DNA of 57,269 bases, from contig JAAYLK010000046.1 of NCBI GenBank assembly GCA_012521895.1, positions 1-57,269 of the forward strand, given 5' to 3'. The DNA comes from Clostridiales bacterium. Its GTDB lineage: Bacteria > Bacillota > Clostridia > Christensenellales > Aristaeellaceae. Below, in pieces: positions 15,867 to 24,457 of the stretch. The notes under the pieces are model-generated. The model had not been told where the DNA came from. It was given only the letters and a program-made list of their open reading frames with translations, and did not search any database. The first letter of the stretch is position 1. The number at the start of each line of letters is the position of its first letter. Made by a program: the position numbers and the translations under genes.

Positions 15867-17408
15867 TCAGGGATTCGTTGTTGCGGGGGTGATAATCCGC
15901 ACCATCATCGCCATGAAGGCGTTCTCCAGGGTGGATTTCAGCTGGGTGGCCAGGGACTGCAGCTGGGCCGCGGTCAGGGTGTCCACGCGGACCGCGCCGT
16001 TGGTGTCCACCGGCGTAATGGTCCAGGGCGGGGCGGTGTTGCCGGCCAGCTCTGCGCGGAGAAGGCCCTGGGTGCCCTCGTCCTGCCAGGTGATGAGGCC
16101 GGTGAAATAGGTGGCCGAGCGGGAATTGAGCCTGGAGTTGAGGCTGACATTGGCCTTGATCAGCTGGGCGGACACCGCGGCGTCGCCCTGGGGCACAACG
16201 CGCAGGGTGAACTCAAAGTCCCGGGTGGAGCTCTGCGCGGCCTGGTCCACTTTCTCCTCACCCGGGGCGTAGAGCAGGTTGAAGGAATAGACCTGGGCCG
16301 CCACATCGCCCTCGGCATTGTCCACGGTGAAGGCGTCGCTATTCGCCTCGGGCTGGAGGCTCAAGGTTCCCACGTAGCTGAATTCCTGGGTGTTCGCGGT
16401 CTGCCCGCCTTCAAAGACCAGGGAGGTCACCGCGCCTTTGGTGTTCTGGACGTTCTTGGGCTGGTATTCCAGGGTGATGGCCGTCTTGCCGCCCGCCGCG
16501 TTGTAGACATGGTCATAGACAACGCGCTTCAGGCCGCGCGCGCCCCCCAGGGGCAGGACCAGCTTGTTGGTGAGCAGTTGGCCCTGGGCGTCCAGCAATC
16601 GGACGCTTTCCAGGTTTTCGGTGATGGGCAGCAGGTCCAGGGTTTGGAAGAAGGAGTTCATCATCTGCGGCTGCAGGTAGGCCGCGGCCTGGCGGGCGTC
16701 CATCTCCTGGGCCAGGAGGGCCAGCAGCTCGGTATCGCCGTAGACATCCAGCAGCATCTGCTTAATCTGCGCCTTGAGCTGCTGAGGCGGGACGGACACG
16801 GACACCCGGGTCTGCAACTGGTTGGCGGCATCGCGCAGCGACTCGGTCTTGGTGAAGCCCTGCAGCCAGACGGTCAGCTTGGTGCTGTAGGCCTCCAGCT
16901 TCTTGGTGACAGCGCCCTGCCAGGTGGATTCCGCGGTGTTGAGCTTGTAGATGACGCCCTCAACCGGCGGCCAGGTGGCGTCCTGCCCGGTGAGCAGGGC
17001 CAGGATGAGGCCGCCGTCGCGACGGTCCACATAGCGCTGCGCACCCAAGAGGGTGGAGGACAGCTGTTCAAACTGCGCGTCCTTGAGCAGCTTCAAATCC
17101 ATGAGCGGCTGGCCGCCCTTGGACAGGATGAGTTCGGTTTCCTCCTGGCCCTTCATGGTGCCGACGCCGCTTAGATAGCGCAGGCTGAGCTGGGCGCCAG
17201 GCAGCAGGTTGCCCAGGATGGCGTTGGTGGCGGCATCCAGCACGGTGAAAGCGCCGCCGGTTTTCTGGGTGTCCAGCGTCAGGCGTAGGCCGGAGCCGTC
17301 CTTGACCTGCTTGAACAGCTTCTCATCCAGTGTGTACTGCGCCGCCAGGCCAGGCAGGGCGGACAGCAGCAGCAGGGCGGAAAGCAACAGGGCGATCAGT
17401 CGTTTCAT
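15867..17408 (-). CDS. Uncharacterised secreted protein, downstream member of a pair
   Basis: A 513-residue protein with a clear Sec signal peptide (MKRLIALLLSALLLLSALPGLAAQ) and no membrane anchor after it. The mature part is rich in beta-strand-like segments; the second half has repeated patterns such as GTLSLQ, FEFTLRV and TGLITWQD. A C-terminal helix LTAAQLQSLATQLKSTL recalls LTPAQLLLEQ near the end of the upstream partner, so the two may be distant relatives. No domain is recognised and no function is proposed. Its ATG overlaps the upstream stop (ATGA), which suggests coupled translation and perhaps a complex. A strong terminator follows. Confidence 0.75.
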   Translation of the reverse strand: MKRLIALLLSALLLLSALPGLAAQYTLDEKLFKQVKDGSGLRLTLDTQKTGGAFTVLDAATNAILGNLLPGAQLSLRYLSGVGTMKGQEETELILSKGGQPLMDLKLLKDAQFEQLSSTLLGAQRYVDRRDGGLILALLTGQDATWPPVEGVIYKLNTAESTWQGAVTKKLEAYSTKLTVWLQGFTKTESLRDAANQLQTRVSVSVPPQQLKAQIKQMLLDVYGDTELLALLAQEMDARQAAAYLQPQMMNSFFQTLDLLPITENLESVRLLDAQGQLLTNKLVLPLGGARGLKRVVYDHVYNAAGGKTAITLEYQPKNVQNTKGAVTSLVFEGGQTANTQEFSYVGTLSLQPEANSDAFTVDNAEGDVAAQVYSFNLLYAPGEEKVDQAAQSSTRDFEFTLRVVPQGDAAVSAQLIKANVSLNSRLNSRSATYFTGLITWQDEGTQGLLRAELAGNTAPPWTITPVDTNGAVRVDTLTAAQLQSLATQLKSTLENAFMAMMVRIITPATTNP

Positions 17409-18889
17409 GGTGTATCCTCCTTGGTTTGCGGTGGATTGGTTGTTTCAGTCACTGTGAACGCCGGGGCTATGTCCAGGGGCGGCAGCAAGATGTCCCCATT
17501 GGTGCGCCGAACGCGCCCCAGGTCGTGCAAAATCAGGCGCATCTGGTCTTGCGGCAGGCCGGACAGGAAGCCGGTCAGCTGCGGCAGGAAGGCGCCCTGC
17601 ACACGGGCCTGTTCCAGCAGCAGCTGGGCCGGGGTCAAGGCGGATGCCTCGATGATGGCCAGGGCAGGCGGGGCTTGCAGGGGGCCGACCGGCTCGCCAT
17701 TAAGGGTGAACACCAGGTCCTTATCCAGGCTGCTGCCTTCCTTTTGCTGGAAGGCCAGGGTGCCCGAAAGCGCCAGGCCATCAAAGGCGAGGGCGGGCTT
17801 TACGGTGTACTCGGTGTTGCGGCTGAGGCTGCCAGACTGGCGCGTTTTCAGCGTCAGGCTGCCAGAAAGGGTTTCTCCGGCTTCAGCTGCCTTGGCTTTG
17901 AGGGCGATTACGCCGGTGGTGCTCAGGCTGTCCTTGCCGGTGACCCACTTGAAGCGCCAGTCCGCGGCCAGTTCGTTTTCTTCAACGGGGATGGACAGCT
18001 GCAGTTCCAGCGTGTCATTGCCCCGGGTGGCGGGCAGCTTGAAACTGAGGTAGGCGCCGGTGTCCGACTGGCCAAAAAACAGGGTCAGCTTGCGGTTTGC
18101 GCCATCCAGCGCAAAGGTGCCGGTGATTTGCAGGCCTAGGTCCTTGCCGTCCTTGTCCAGGATGCGCTTGATGGTGAGAGCGCCCTTCATTTCCAGGGTA
18201 CGCAGGCTCTGGGAAGCGGCTTGCGCGTACTGCGGGAAGAGGGCAGCGAACACCTTGTCCAGCTCGGGCAGGGCCTTTGGGGCCACGATGTCCCACAGGG
18301 CCTGGGCTTCGGCCGTCTTGTAGGCGTACACCAACTGGCTGGCGCCGCGCCCGGCGTTCTTGATGCTGGTGGAGGTCTTCACCGGCTTCTCCATCTCCAG
18401 CAGGTGGGGCAGCGCTAAATCGGCGATGGCCTGCAAGGCAGCTTGCGCGTGCTGCCAGTCTGGAAGGAAGGTGTCCACCCCCAGCAGCAGCTGCCAGGGC
18501 GGCAAGCCCTCCGCGCTGTGGTAGCGGGTGGCGGAGGCGCCGTTCGCGTCCATCAGCTGGAAGCCCGCGCCTTCCGGGCCTTCCATTGTGAAGAAGCCCA
18601 GCACGGCCTGGTCATTGGAAAACAGCTGTGCCTGGCCGGTGTGGATCGCGCCTTCCTGTTCCAAGGCCAGGTTGAGGCGCTTGCCGTTCAGCCAGGTTTG
18701 CGCCGCTTCCAGGCTTGCCCCCGTGATGTCCGGCCAGGCCTTCACCTGGGCGGATACCGAGAGTTCATACGCGCCGCCAACATCAACATGGTTTTGCAGC
18801 GCGTCTAAGGAGGCGATGCCGGCGGAGGCGGAAGCGGCCAGCAGCAGCAGGCACAGCAAGGTGAGCCACAGCCCTTTGCCTTTGATCAT
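17405..18889 (-). CDS. Uncharacterised secreted protein, upstream member of a pair
   Basis: A 494-residue exported protein with signal peptide MIKGKGLWLTLLCLLLLAAS. The open frame starts further upstream, but ATG 18889 is set by a GGAGGG five bases before it and by the position of the signal peptide. The mature part begins with a helical half containing LPPWQLLLGVDTFLP and a SQLVYAY strand, then long beta-strand alternations (LTIKRI, LGLQITGTFAL, LSGSLTLKT, LSGTLAFQ) suggesting a large beta-sheet or beta-solenoid-like structure. The C terminus is Pro/Thr-rich. I do not recognise the family. It lies 52 bases after uvrC and is probably co-transcribed. Confidence 0.75.
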   Translation of the reverse strand: MIKGKGLWLTLLCLLLLAASASAGIASLDALQNHVDVGGAYELSVSAQVKAWPDITGASLEAAQTWLNGKRLNLALEQEGAIHTGQAQLFSNDQAVLGFFTMEGPEGAGFQLMDANGASATRYHSAEGLPPWQLLLGVDTFLPDWQHAQAALQAIADLALPHLLEMEKPVKTSTSIKNAGRGASQLVYAYKTAEAQALWDIVAPKALPELDKVFAALFPQYAQAASQSLRTLEMKGALTIKRILDKDGKDLGLQITGTFALDGANRKLTLFFGQSDTGAYLSFKLPATRGNDTLELQLSIPVEENELAADWRFKWVTGKDSLSTTGVIALKAKAAEAGETLSGSLTLKTRQSGSLSRNTEYTVKPALAFDGLALSGTLAFQQKEGSSLDKDLVFTLNGEPVGPLQAPPALAIIEASALTPAQLLLEQARVQGAFLPQLTGFLSGLPQDQMRLILHDLGRVRRTNGDILLPPLDIAPAFTVTETTNPPQTKEDTP

Positions 18890-18941
18890 CCCTGCCCTCC
18901 TTTTGCTCGCTCCACCCATCAAACGCCCAAGGGGCGGTACT

Positions 18942-20777
18942 TCATGCATTGGCGGCATCATTTGCGTGCAGGGCATTGTACAGCGCCTGCGCGGACGCCT
19001 TGCTCATGCCCGGCACCGCCGCCAGGCTGTCCACATCGGCCTCCAGGATGCCCTTCATGGAGCGGAAGGCCGACAGCAAGGCGCGCCTGCGCGCTGGGCC
19101 GATGCCGGGCACCTCCTCCAGCCGGGAGCGGATGCCCTCCTTGCCACGGCGCTTGCGGTGGTGGGTGATGCCAAAGCGGTGGGCTTCATCGCGGACGCGC
19201 TGCACCAGGTGCAAGGCCGGGGAATGCCTGTCCAGCACCACAGGCTCATCCTGGCCGGGCAGGTAGATCTCCTCCAGGCGCTCCGCCAGGGAGAACATGG
19301 GGACATCCAGCCCCTGGCTGTCCCGCGCCATCAGGGCATACTGCAGCTGCTGGGGCCCGCCGTCCACCAAAATCAGGTCGGGCGCGGGCCAGGGCTTGTC
19401 CTTGTCCTTCATGCGCGCGAAGCGCCTGGAGAGGGCCTCGTGCAAGCTGGCGAAATCGTTGGGGCCTTCCACTGTTTTGATGTTGAAGTGCCGGTACTCC
19501 TTGCGCGCCGGCTCCCCCTTGATGAAGACCACCATGCTGGCGACCGACTGGCTGCCCTGGGTGTTGGAGATGTCAAAGCCCTCGATGCGCTCAGGCACCT
19601 CTTGCAGGTGGAGGGCGGCCGCCAGCTCCTTGACCGCGCCCACGGTGCGCTCCAGCACCACCTGGTCCCGGGCATTGCGCTTTTGCAGGGCGTCCCTGGC
19701 GTTTTGCAGGGCGTTGTCCACCAGGCGCAGCTTGTCCCCGCGCTGGGGAAGGGTCAGGGTGACAGCGGATTGCTTCTTTTCCCGCAGCCAGGCTTCCATG
19801 GTGTTTGGGTCATTCAGCGCCTGCACAATCACCTCGCGGGCGGGCAGCCTGTCCTCATAAAACTGGGTGAGGAAGCCTTCCAGCACTTCGCTGAGCGGCT
19901 CGCTGCCCTCCCGGGGAAGCGAGAAAGACTGGGCCTCCAGCATCTTGCCGCCGCGGATAAACAGCACCTGGGCCATGGCGTCCAGGCCGTCCTGGGCCGC
20001 GGCGATGACATCCTGGTCCACCTGGGATGTCTGCAGGGCGTTTTGCTGCTCCATCAGGCCCTTGATGTCCTTGATGCTGTCGCGCAGCTCGCCCGCGCGC
20101 TCAAACTGCAGCTCCATCGCGGCCTGCTCCATCTCCTTCTCCAGGCGGTCCACCACGGGCTTGTAGCGGCCTTTCAAAAAGGCGATGACCTCGTCCACCA
20201 TCACCTGGTAGTCCTCCTGGGAGACCAGATTGGCGCAGGGGCCCAGGCACTGACCCATCTCATAGGCCAGGCAGGGGCGCAGGTTCTTGGCCCCGGGCAG
20301 GGGCAGCTTGCAGGTGCGCAAAGGGAAGGTGCGCCGCAGCACGCCCGTCACCTGGCGGATGGCGGAGGTGCCGTAGTATGGGCCAAAGTACTTCGCGCCG
20401 TCGTTTTCCACGCGCCGGGCCACGGTCAGGCGCGGAAAGGGCTCATTGACGCTGATGCGGATGTAGGGATAGTGCTTGTCATCCATCAGCTTGATGTTGT
20501 AATAGGGCCGGTGCAGCTTGATGAGGTTGCTTTCCAGCACCAAGGCTTCCAGGTTGGTGGAGGCCAGGATGATGTCAAAATCGTCAATGCGGTCCACCAG
20601 CGCCTGCACCTTGTTGGAGTGGGGCTGGCTGGAAAAATAGCTGCGCACGCGGTTGTTTAGGTTGAAGGCCTTGCCCACATACAAAATCTCCCCCTGCTCC
20701 TTCATCAGGTAGCAGCCGGGGCTGTCGGGCAGCAGGGCGATTTTGCGCTTTAAGGCATCAGTCAGTTGCTTTGCCAA
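18942..20777 (-). CDS. uvrC: Excinuclease ABC subunit C
   Basis: A 611-residue UvrC, which makes both incisions in nucleotide excision repair with UvrA and UvrB. The GIY-YIG nuclease domain is at about 10-95 (LPDSPGCYLM, GKAFNLNNRVRSYF), a UVR motif for UvrB contact near 205-240, the RNase H-like endonuclease domain with FDISNTQG and VDGGPQQL around 395-470, and paired helix-hairpin-helix motifs near the end (EVPGIGPARRRALLSAF, AVPGMSKASAQALY). Translation starts at TTG, immediately after the TGA of the DUF1292 gene. UvrA and UvrB are not in the window. Confidence 0.97.
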   Translation of the reverse strand: MAKQLTDALKRKIALLPDSPGCYLMKEQGEILYVGKAFNLNNRVRSYFSSQPHSNKVQALVDRIDDFDIILASTNLEALVLESNLIKLHRPYYNIKLMDDKHYPYIRISVNEPFPRLTVARRVENDGAKYFGPYYGTSAIRQVTGVLRRTFPLRTCKLPLPGAKNLRPCLAYEMGQCLGPCANLVSQEDYQVMVDEVIAFLKGRYKPVVDRLEKEMEQAAMELQFERAGELRDSIKDIKGLMEQQNALQTSQVDQDVIAAAQDGLDAMAQVLFIRGGKMLEAQSFSLPREGSEPLSEVLEGFLTQFYEDRLPAREVIVQALNDPNTMEAWLREKKQSAVTLTLPQRGDKLRLVDNALQNARDALQKRNARDQVVLERTVGAVKELAAALHLQEVPERIEGFDISNTQGSQSVASMVVFIKGEPARKEYRHFNIKTVEGPNDFASLHEALSRRFARMKDKDKPWPAPDLILVDGGPQQLQYALMARDSQGLDVPMFSLAERLEEIYLPGQDEPVVLDRHSPALHLVQRVRDEAHRFGITHHRKRRGKEGIRSRLEEVPGIGPARRRALLSAFRSMKGILEADVDSLAAVPGMSKASAQALYNALHANDAANA

Positions 20778-21086
20778 TCAGTCGTTTTCGTCCTTCAGCT
20801 CGTCCTGGTTCCAGCGCGCGTGGATGACCGGGATCAGCTTCTGGGCCAATTCCTCGTCCACCGGCTCAAAATCCTCAATCTCTTCGCCGTCTTCATCTAT
20901 GGACACGCTGACGCGCATCACATACACGGTTTGCTTTTGAGGATCGGCGGCTTCTTCCTCGCTGTACTCCTGCAAGAGCACGTATTCCTCACCATTGTAA
21001 AAGAAATATTTTTCAACCTTCAGCAACAGGCGGTTGCCGTCCTCATCGGTGCCTTCGATGATGTCCAGGCGTTCGTCTTCAGACAT
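20778..21086 (-). CDS. DUF1292 domain protein
   Basis: A 102-residue acidic protein of the DUF1292/YrzB family: DIIEGTDEDGNRLLLKVEKYF followed by NGEEYVLLQEY and a VMRVSV strand, then an acidic C-terminal tail. Members are small cytosolic proteins of Bacillota with no established role. ATG 21086 has AGGGAGG upstream; an in-frame ATG further up (21131) lacks one. It is the first gene of the uvrC operon, and its stop is adjacent to the uvrC start. Confidence 0.85.
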   Translation of the reverse strand: MSEDERLDIIEGTDEDGNRLLLKVEKYFFYNGEEYVLLQEYSEEEAADPQKQTVYVMRVSVSIDEDGEEIEDFEPVDEELAQKLIPVIHARWNQDELKDEND

Positions 21087-21114
21087 TGGCTGTCCTCCCT
21101 TCCTTGATGCCTTG

Positions 21115-21144
21115 ATTATACCTGTTTTCAAGCCTCGATGACAA
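21115..21144 (-). promoter_or_regulatory. Promoter of the DUF1292-uvrC operon
   Basis: On the minus strand TTGTCA (21144-21139) and a perfect TATAAT (21120-21115) are 18 bp apart. Confidence 0.7.
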
Positions 21145-21165
21145 CCGCGCGGGCCTTGGCGGCAC

Positions 21166-21194
21166 TGGTCAAATCAACGCAAACATGGTATGAT
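21166..21194 (+). promoter_or_regulatory. Divergent promoter of the HExxH protein gene
   Basis: TGGTCA (21166-21171) and TATGAT (21189-21194) are 17 bp apart, about 20 bp from the opposing uvrC operon promoter. Confidence 0.6.
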
Positions 21195-21253
21195 GCAGGC
21201 ATGAAAGACCCTGCGTTGGCGCGTTGATTGTACTTGTCGGGAGGTGCGCGGGC

Positions 21254-23170
21254 ATGAGGAAGATGATTGGTAAGCTCATAGTCTGGATGGTGGTGTGCTG
21301 CCTGCTGCTGCCGTTGACCGCTCTCACCCGGGCCGAACAGGCCGGCGGCCTCATCAACCTGGGCGTGAAGGCTCCGGGCAGGACCCAGACCATTATCACC
21401 CATCAAGACAGGGCCGCCCTGCTCAGCATCGATTTTGAGAAGGCCGAAGCCCTGCTGTCCCTGGTGGACCTGCATGATAAAAAGTTAATCAGCACACAAA
21501 ATTTGCAAAGCGGGCTAATCTTCTACGAGGCGGACAGCTACTCCCTCTGGGAGGCCGGCTTCCTGGATGACGGCAGCCTGTACGCCATCAACCAGCCCCT
21601 GGGGCAGCTGGCGCTGTTTGATAAACAACTGAACAGGACCCGCGACATCAGCTTGCCCAAAGACGACCTGCTGTACGAAAACCTGGTGCAAAGCAACGGC
21701 GAAACGGTCTGGCTGGGCGGCATCAAGGAGGCCTTGAGCCTGTTCTCCATCGCGGATGGCAGCCAAAGGCAGATCAAGCCCAACCTGCCCGCGGGCTTCT
21801 CCTTCTCCCGCTTTCTGGGCGAGTGGGAGGGCAGGGTGCACGTGCTGTACACCGATGAGCAGGGCTTGAGCCTCTTGTGCAGCATCAGCCCCGATGGCAA
21901 AAGCCAGCTGTCTTCCCTGCGGCCGGACAGCACGCAAATCAACCGCGACAGCGTCTTTCTGCAGGCGGGCCTCGCGGTGATGCTGGGCCGGCTGCCCGAC
22001 CAGGGGCAGTACCGCTTCATCCCCAACTGGCGGGAGATGGAATACCCGATGGAGTTGACCACCTCCTTGATGTTTACCAGCCAATACCAGGAGGAGCAGG
22101 TCATACTGCGCGTGTATGACCAGCAGGCGGGGCTGCTGCTTCAGGAGCTGGCCCTGGCCTATTCGGAGGAGAACCCCCTCTACCAGGCCTCGGCACTGGA
22201 CGAGAACGGCTTCATGCTGTTTGTTTTCCAGAAGTATGACGACCCGGAAGGCGAGCTGTTCCGCTGGGCTGTGCGGCAAGCGCCCCTCAACCGGGACATC
22301 GGCATGGTTGGCGTCACGATGGAGGACCTCAGGCAGGGCAATGACGAGCTGGCAGGGGCTATCGAAGCACAGCACGGCATCCACCTCTTTCTCCGCGAGC
22401 AGGGCATCCGCTTCCGGGATGACACCTACCAGGGCGAGGTGTCCAAAAGCGAGCTCAAGCTGCGCTGGACGCTGACGCTGCTGAAGCAATTCCTGGATTC
22501 GCTGCCCGACAACATGATTCAGGAAGCCGTGCTGCCCTACTATGAGGGCCTGAATGTCTACCTCGCCGGCAGCTTACGGCAGAGGGGCCTGGAGGGCATC
22601 CCCGCCCCGGGCGGCTTTGCCTCCTCCATTGACGCGCGGCGCAGCCTGGTGCTGACAACGGAGAACTACACGCAACTGAGCACCATCGTCCACGAGTTCA
22701 TGCACATCTTTGAAGACCGGCTGGGTGAGCACACCACCAACGGGGAAGGCGTGAACCTGCTGGCCCTGTGGGAGAACCTGGGGCCGGAGGGCGTGCCGGA
22801 CCGGGGCTATGTCTACCGCTACACCGATGACAGCGGCTATGTCTTCGGGGACGGCAGGTACACCGCGGAGCGCTACGATGAAGCGCCCACAGAGGACACC
22901 GTCTGGTTCATCAACGCCTACAGCCGCACCTTCCCCATTGAGGACCGATCCCTGCTGTTTGAGCACAGCTACCCCGGCGCCGTCGCCTACCTGGTCATCC
23001 GGGATTACCCCCACCTGTTGACCAAGGCGCGCGCCCTGCACGCCCTGCTGCGCATGGCCTTTCCCAGCGTCCAGGCGGTACAGGAAGCGGTGTGGGAACA
23101 GGGCATGGAGAGGATGGGCCAGCAGGAGCTGGAAGGGCTGCTGATTCTGGAAGGCGCGCCTGTTCATTGA
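21254..23170 (+). CDS. Secreted protein with an HExxH zinc-peptidase motif
   Basis: A 638-residue protein with an N-terminal signal peptide (MRKMIGKLIVWMVVCCLLLPL). Residues about 35-360 read as repeated beta strands with a propeller-like rhythm (LLSIDFEKAEALLSL, SLYAINQPLGQLALFD, VLYTDEQGLSLLCSI). The C-terminal third holds TIVHEFMHIFEDRL with HEFMH at 480-484, the zinc-binding signature of gluzincin-type peptidases, followed by acidic residues that could supply the third ligand. No prodomain or family assignment is certain. ATG 21254 follows GGGAGGTG. A hairpin terminator lies downstream. Confidence 0.75.
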   Translation: MRKMIGKLIVWMVVCCLLLPLTALTRAEQAGGLINLGVKAPGRTQTIITHQDRAALLSIDFEKAEALLSLVDLHDKKLISTQNLQSGLIFYEADSYSLWEAGFLDDGSLYAINQPLGQLALFDKQLNRTRDISLPKDDLLYENLVQSNGETVWLGGIKEALSLFSIADGSQRQIKPNLPAGFSFSRFLGEWEGRVHVLYTDEQGLSLLCSISPDGKSQLSSLRPDSTQINRDSVFLQAGLAVMLGRLPDQGQYRFIPNWREMEYPMELTTSLMFTSQYQEEQVILRVYDQQAGLLLQELALAYSEENPLYQASALDENGFMLFVFQKYDDPEGELFRWAVRQAPLNRDIGMVGVTMEDLRQGNDELAGAIEAQHGIHLFLREQGIRFRDDTYQGEVSKSELKLRWTLTLLKQFLDSLPDNMIQEAVLPYYEGLNVYLAGSLRQRGLEGIPAPGGFASSIDARRSLVLTTENYTQLSTIVHEFMHIFEDRLGEHTTNGEGVNLLALWENLGPEGVPDRGYVYRYTDDSGYVFGDGRYTAERYDEAPTEDTVWFINAYSRTFPIEDRSLLFEHSYPGAVAYLVIRDYPHLLTKARALHALLRMAFPSVQAVQEAVWEQGMERMGQQELEGLLILEGAPVH

Positions 23171-23226
23171 GGCCTTTCATGATGGTGGATCAAGATTGAC
23201 CCAGCCAATCCAATAGCGTTCCCGCT

Positions 23227-23261
23227 AACGGCTTGCCATCCACGGCAGGCCGTTTTATACT
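23227..23261 (+). promoter_or_regulatory. Terminator hairpin overlapping a promoter
   Basis: AACGGCTTGCC (23227-23237) pairs with GGCAGGCCGTT (23244-23254) and is followed by TTATAC, ending the HExxH gene. The same bases hold TTGCCA (23233-23238) and TATACT (23256-23261) with 17 bp between them, a good promoter for the FMN-binding gene. Confidence 0.65.
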
Positions 23262-23293
23262 TGTACAGGAAAAAAACATAAGGAGCACGCGTG

Positions 23294-24457
23294 ATGGAGA
23301 AAAAACTGCGCAGGGCGCTGGTGCTGGTGTTGTGCTGCCTGGTGCTGCCCGCGGCCGCCGCCATGCCCCTGGTGAGCGGGGACTTTTCCGGGGAAGCCGA
23401 CGGCTTTTCCTCCACCATCCCCATCAAGGTAACGCTGACCCTGGAAGCGGGGGTCATTACAAACGCCCTGGTCACAGGCGAGGGCGAGCATGCCCGCATC
23501 GCGGCGGAGGCCCTGGAACGCCTGCCGGAATTGATGGTGCAGCGCAACAGCGTCGATTTGGAAGCCGTCACCGGCGCCACCTGGACCTCCAGGGGCATCA
23601 TGAGTGCCGCCAGGCAGGCGCTAGAGAAGGCGCGGATGGTGGAAATCGCGGCCGGCAACGGGCAAAACGGCCCGCTCACCGCCTCCGGCTCTGCCTTTGG
23701 CTGGTCCACCACCCACCCCATCGTGGTCAGCATCACGGTGGAGGAAGGCCGCATCACGGCGGTGGATGTCAAAGCGGAGGGCGAGCACGCCACCATCGGC
23801 ATGGACGCCTTGGAGCAGCTGCAGCAAAAGGTCATCGCGCAAAACAGCATCGCGGTGGACAACATCACCGGCGCCACCTGGACCAGCGCAGGCTTTTTGG
23901 CGGCTGCTCAAAGCGCCATGAACCGGATGCAACTGCCCTACGCGCGGCCAGACATCCTCACCATCCACGACTTCAAGACCCTGCGCTGGGGCGACCAGGA
24001 GGAGGCCGTGCTGGCCCTGGAAGGCGAGCCCGCCCATGAAGGCAGCGTCAAGGGCCAGGACCTGCGCATGATGAGCTTTGATGACCAACTGGCGGGCTTG
24101 GACATGGAACTGACCTATCACTTCACGGCAAGGCAGTTGTTTCGCGCGCGCTACCAGTCCCTGGCGTCCCACAGCAGCATTGAAGACTACATCAAGGATT
24201 ACGAAAGCATCAAACGCGCGTTGACGGAAAGCCACGGCAAGCCGATTGACGACCGCCAGCTCTGGCTGAAGACCAGCCAGCGGAAAGAGGCGCAAAACAA
24301 AGGCGCGGCCCTGTTTCGCGGCGACCTGGTGTACCAGACGCGCTTTGAAAAGGACCGCACCGCGGTGACACTCCACATGCAGGCCATTGATTACCAGGTC
24401 CTGCTGCGGGTGGTGTTTCAGGACATGATGGTCAGCCCCGAGGAGGGCGGGTATTAA
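23294..24457 (+). CDS. Exported tandem FMN-binding domain protein
   Basis: A 387-residue exported protein. After a signal peptide (LVLVLCCLVLPAAAAM) come two FMN_bind domains (about 25-115 and 120-215), each ending in TGATWTS (T93-T96 and T192-T195). In this family ApbE-type flavin transferases attach FMN through phosphoester linkage to the Thr of such [ST]GAT motifs, so two covalent flavins are expected. Residues about 215-387 form a different domain with RWGDQEEAVLALEG and DYIKDYESIKRALTESHGKP, resembling small lipoprotein-type domains with an EEV-ALEG helix. No ApbE, Rnf or Nqr gene is nearby, so its electron partner is unknown. GTG 23291 is possible, but ATG 23294 suits AAGGAG better. Confidence 0.85.
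   Translation: MEKKLRRALVLVLCCLVLPAAAAMPLVSGDFSGEADGFSSTIPIKVTLTLEAGVITNALVTGEGEHARIAAEALERLPELMVQRNSVDLEAVTGATWTSRGIMSAARQALEKARMVEIAAGNGQNGPLTASGSAFGWSTTHPIVVSITVEEGRITAVDVKAEGEHATIGMDALEQLQQKVIAQNSIAVDNITGATWTSAGFLAAAQSAMNRMQLPYARPDILTIHDFKTLRWGDQEEAVLALEGEPAHEGSVKGQDLRMMSFDDQLAGLDMELTYHFTARQLFRARYQSLASHSSIEDYIKDYESIKRALTESHGKPIDDRQLWLKTSQRKEAQNKGAALFRGDLVYQTRFEKDRTAVTLHMQAIDYQVLLRVVFQDMMVSPEEGGY

Noticed and set aside
18528-20660. Long plus-strand open frame opposite uvrC and the secreted protein
   Set aside because: The minus-strand genes have clear families, starts and Shine-Dalgarno sites; the opposite frame is a by-product of high GC third positions and shows His/Gln/Leu-rich low-complexity text.
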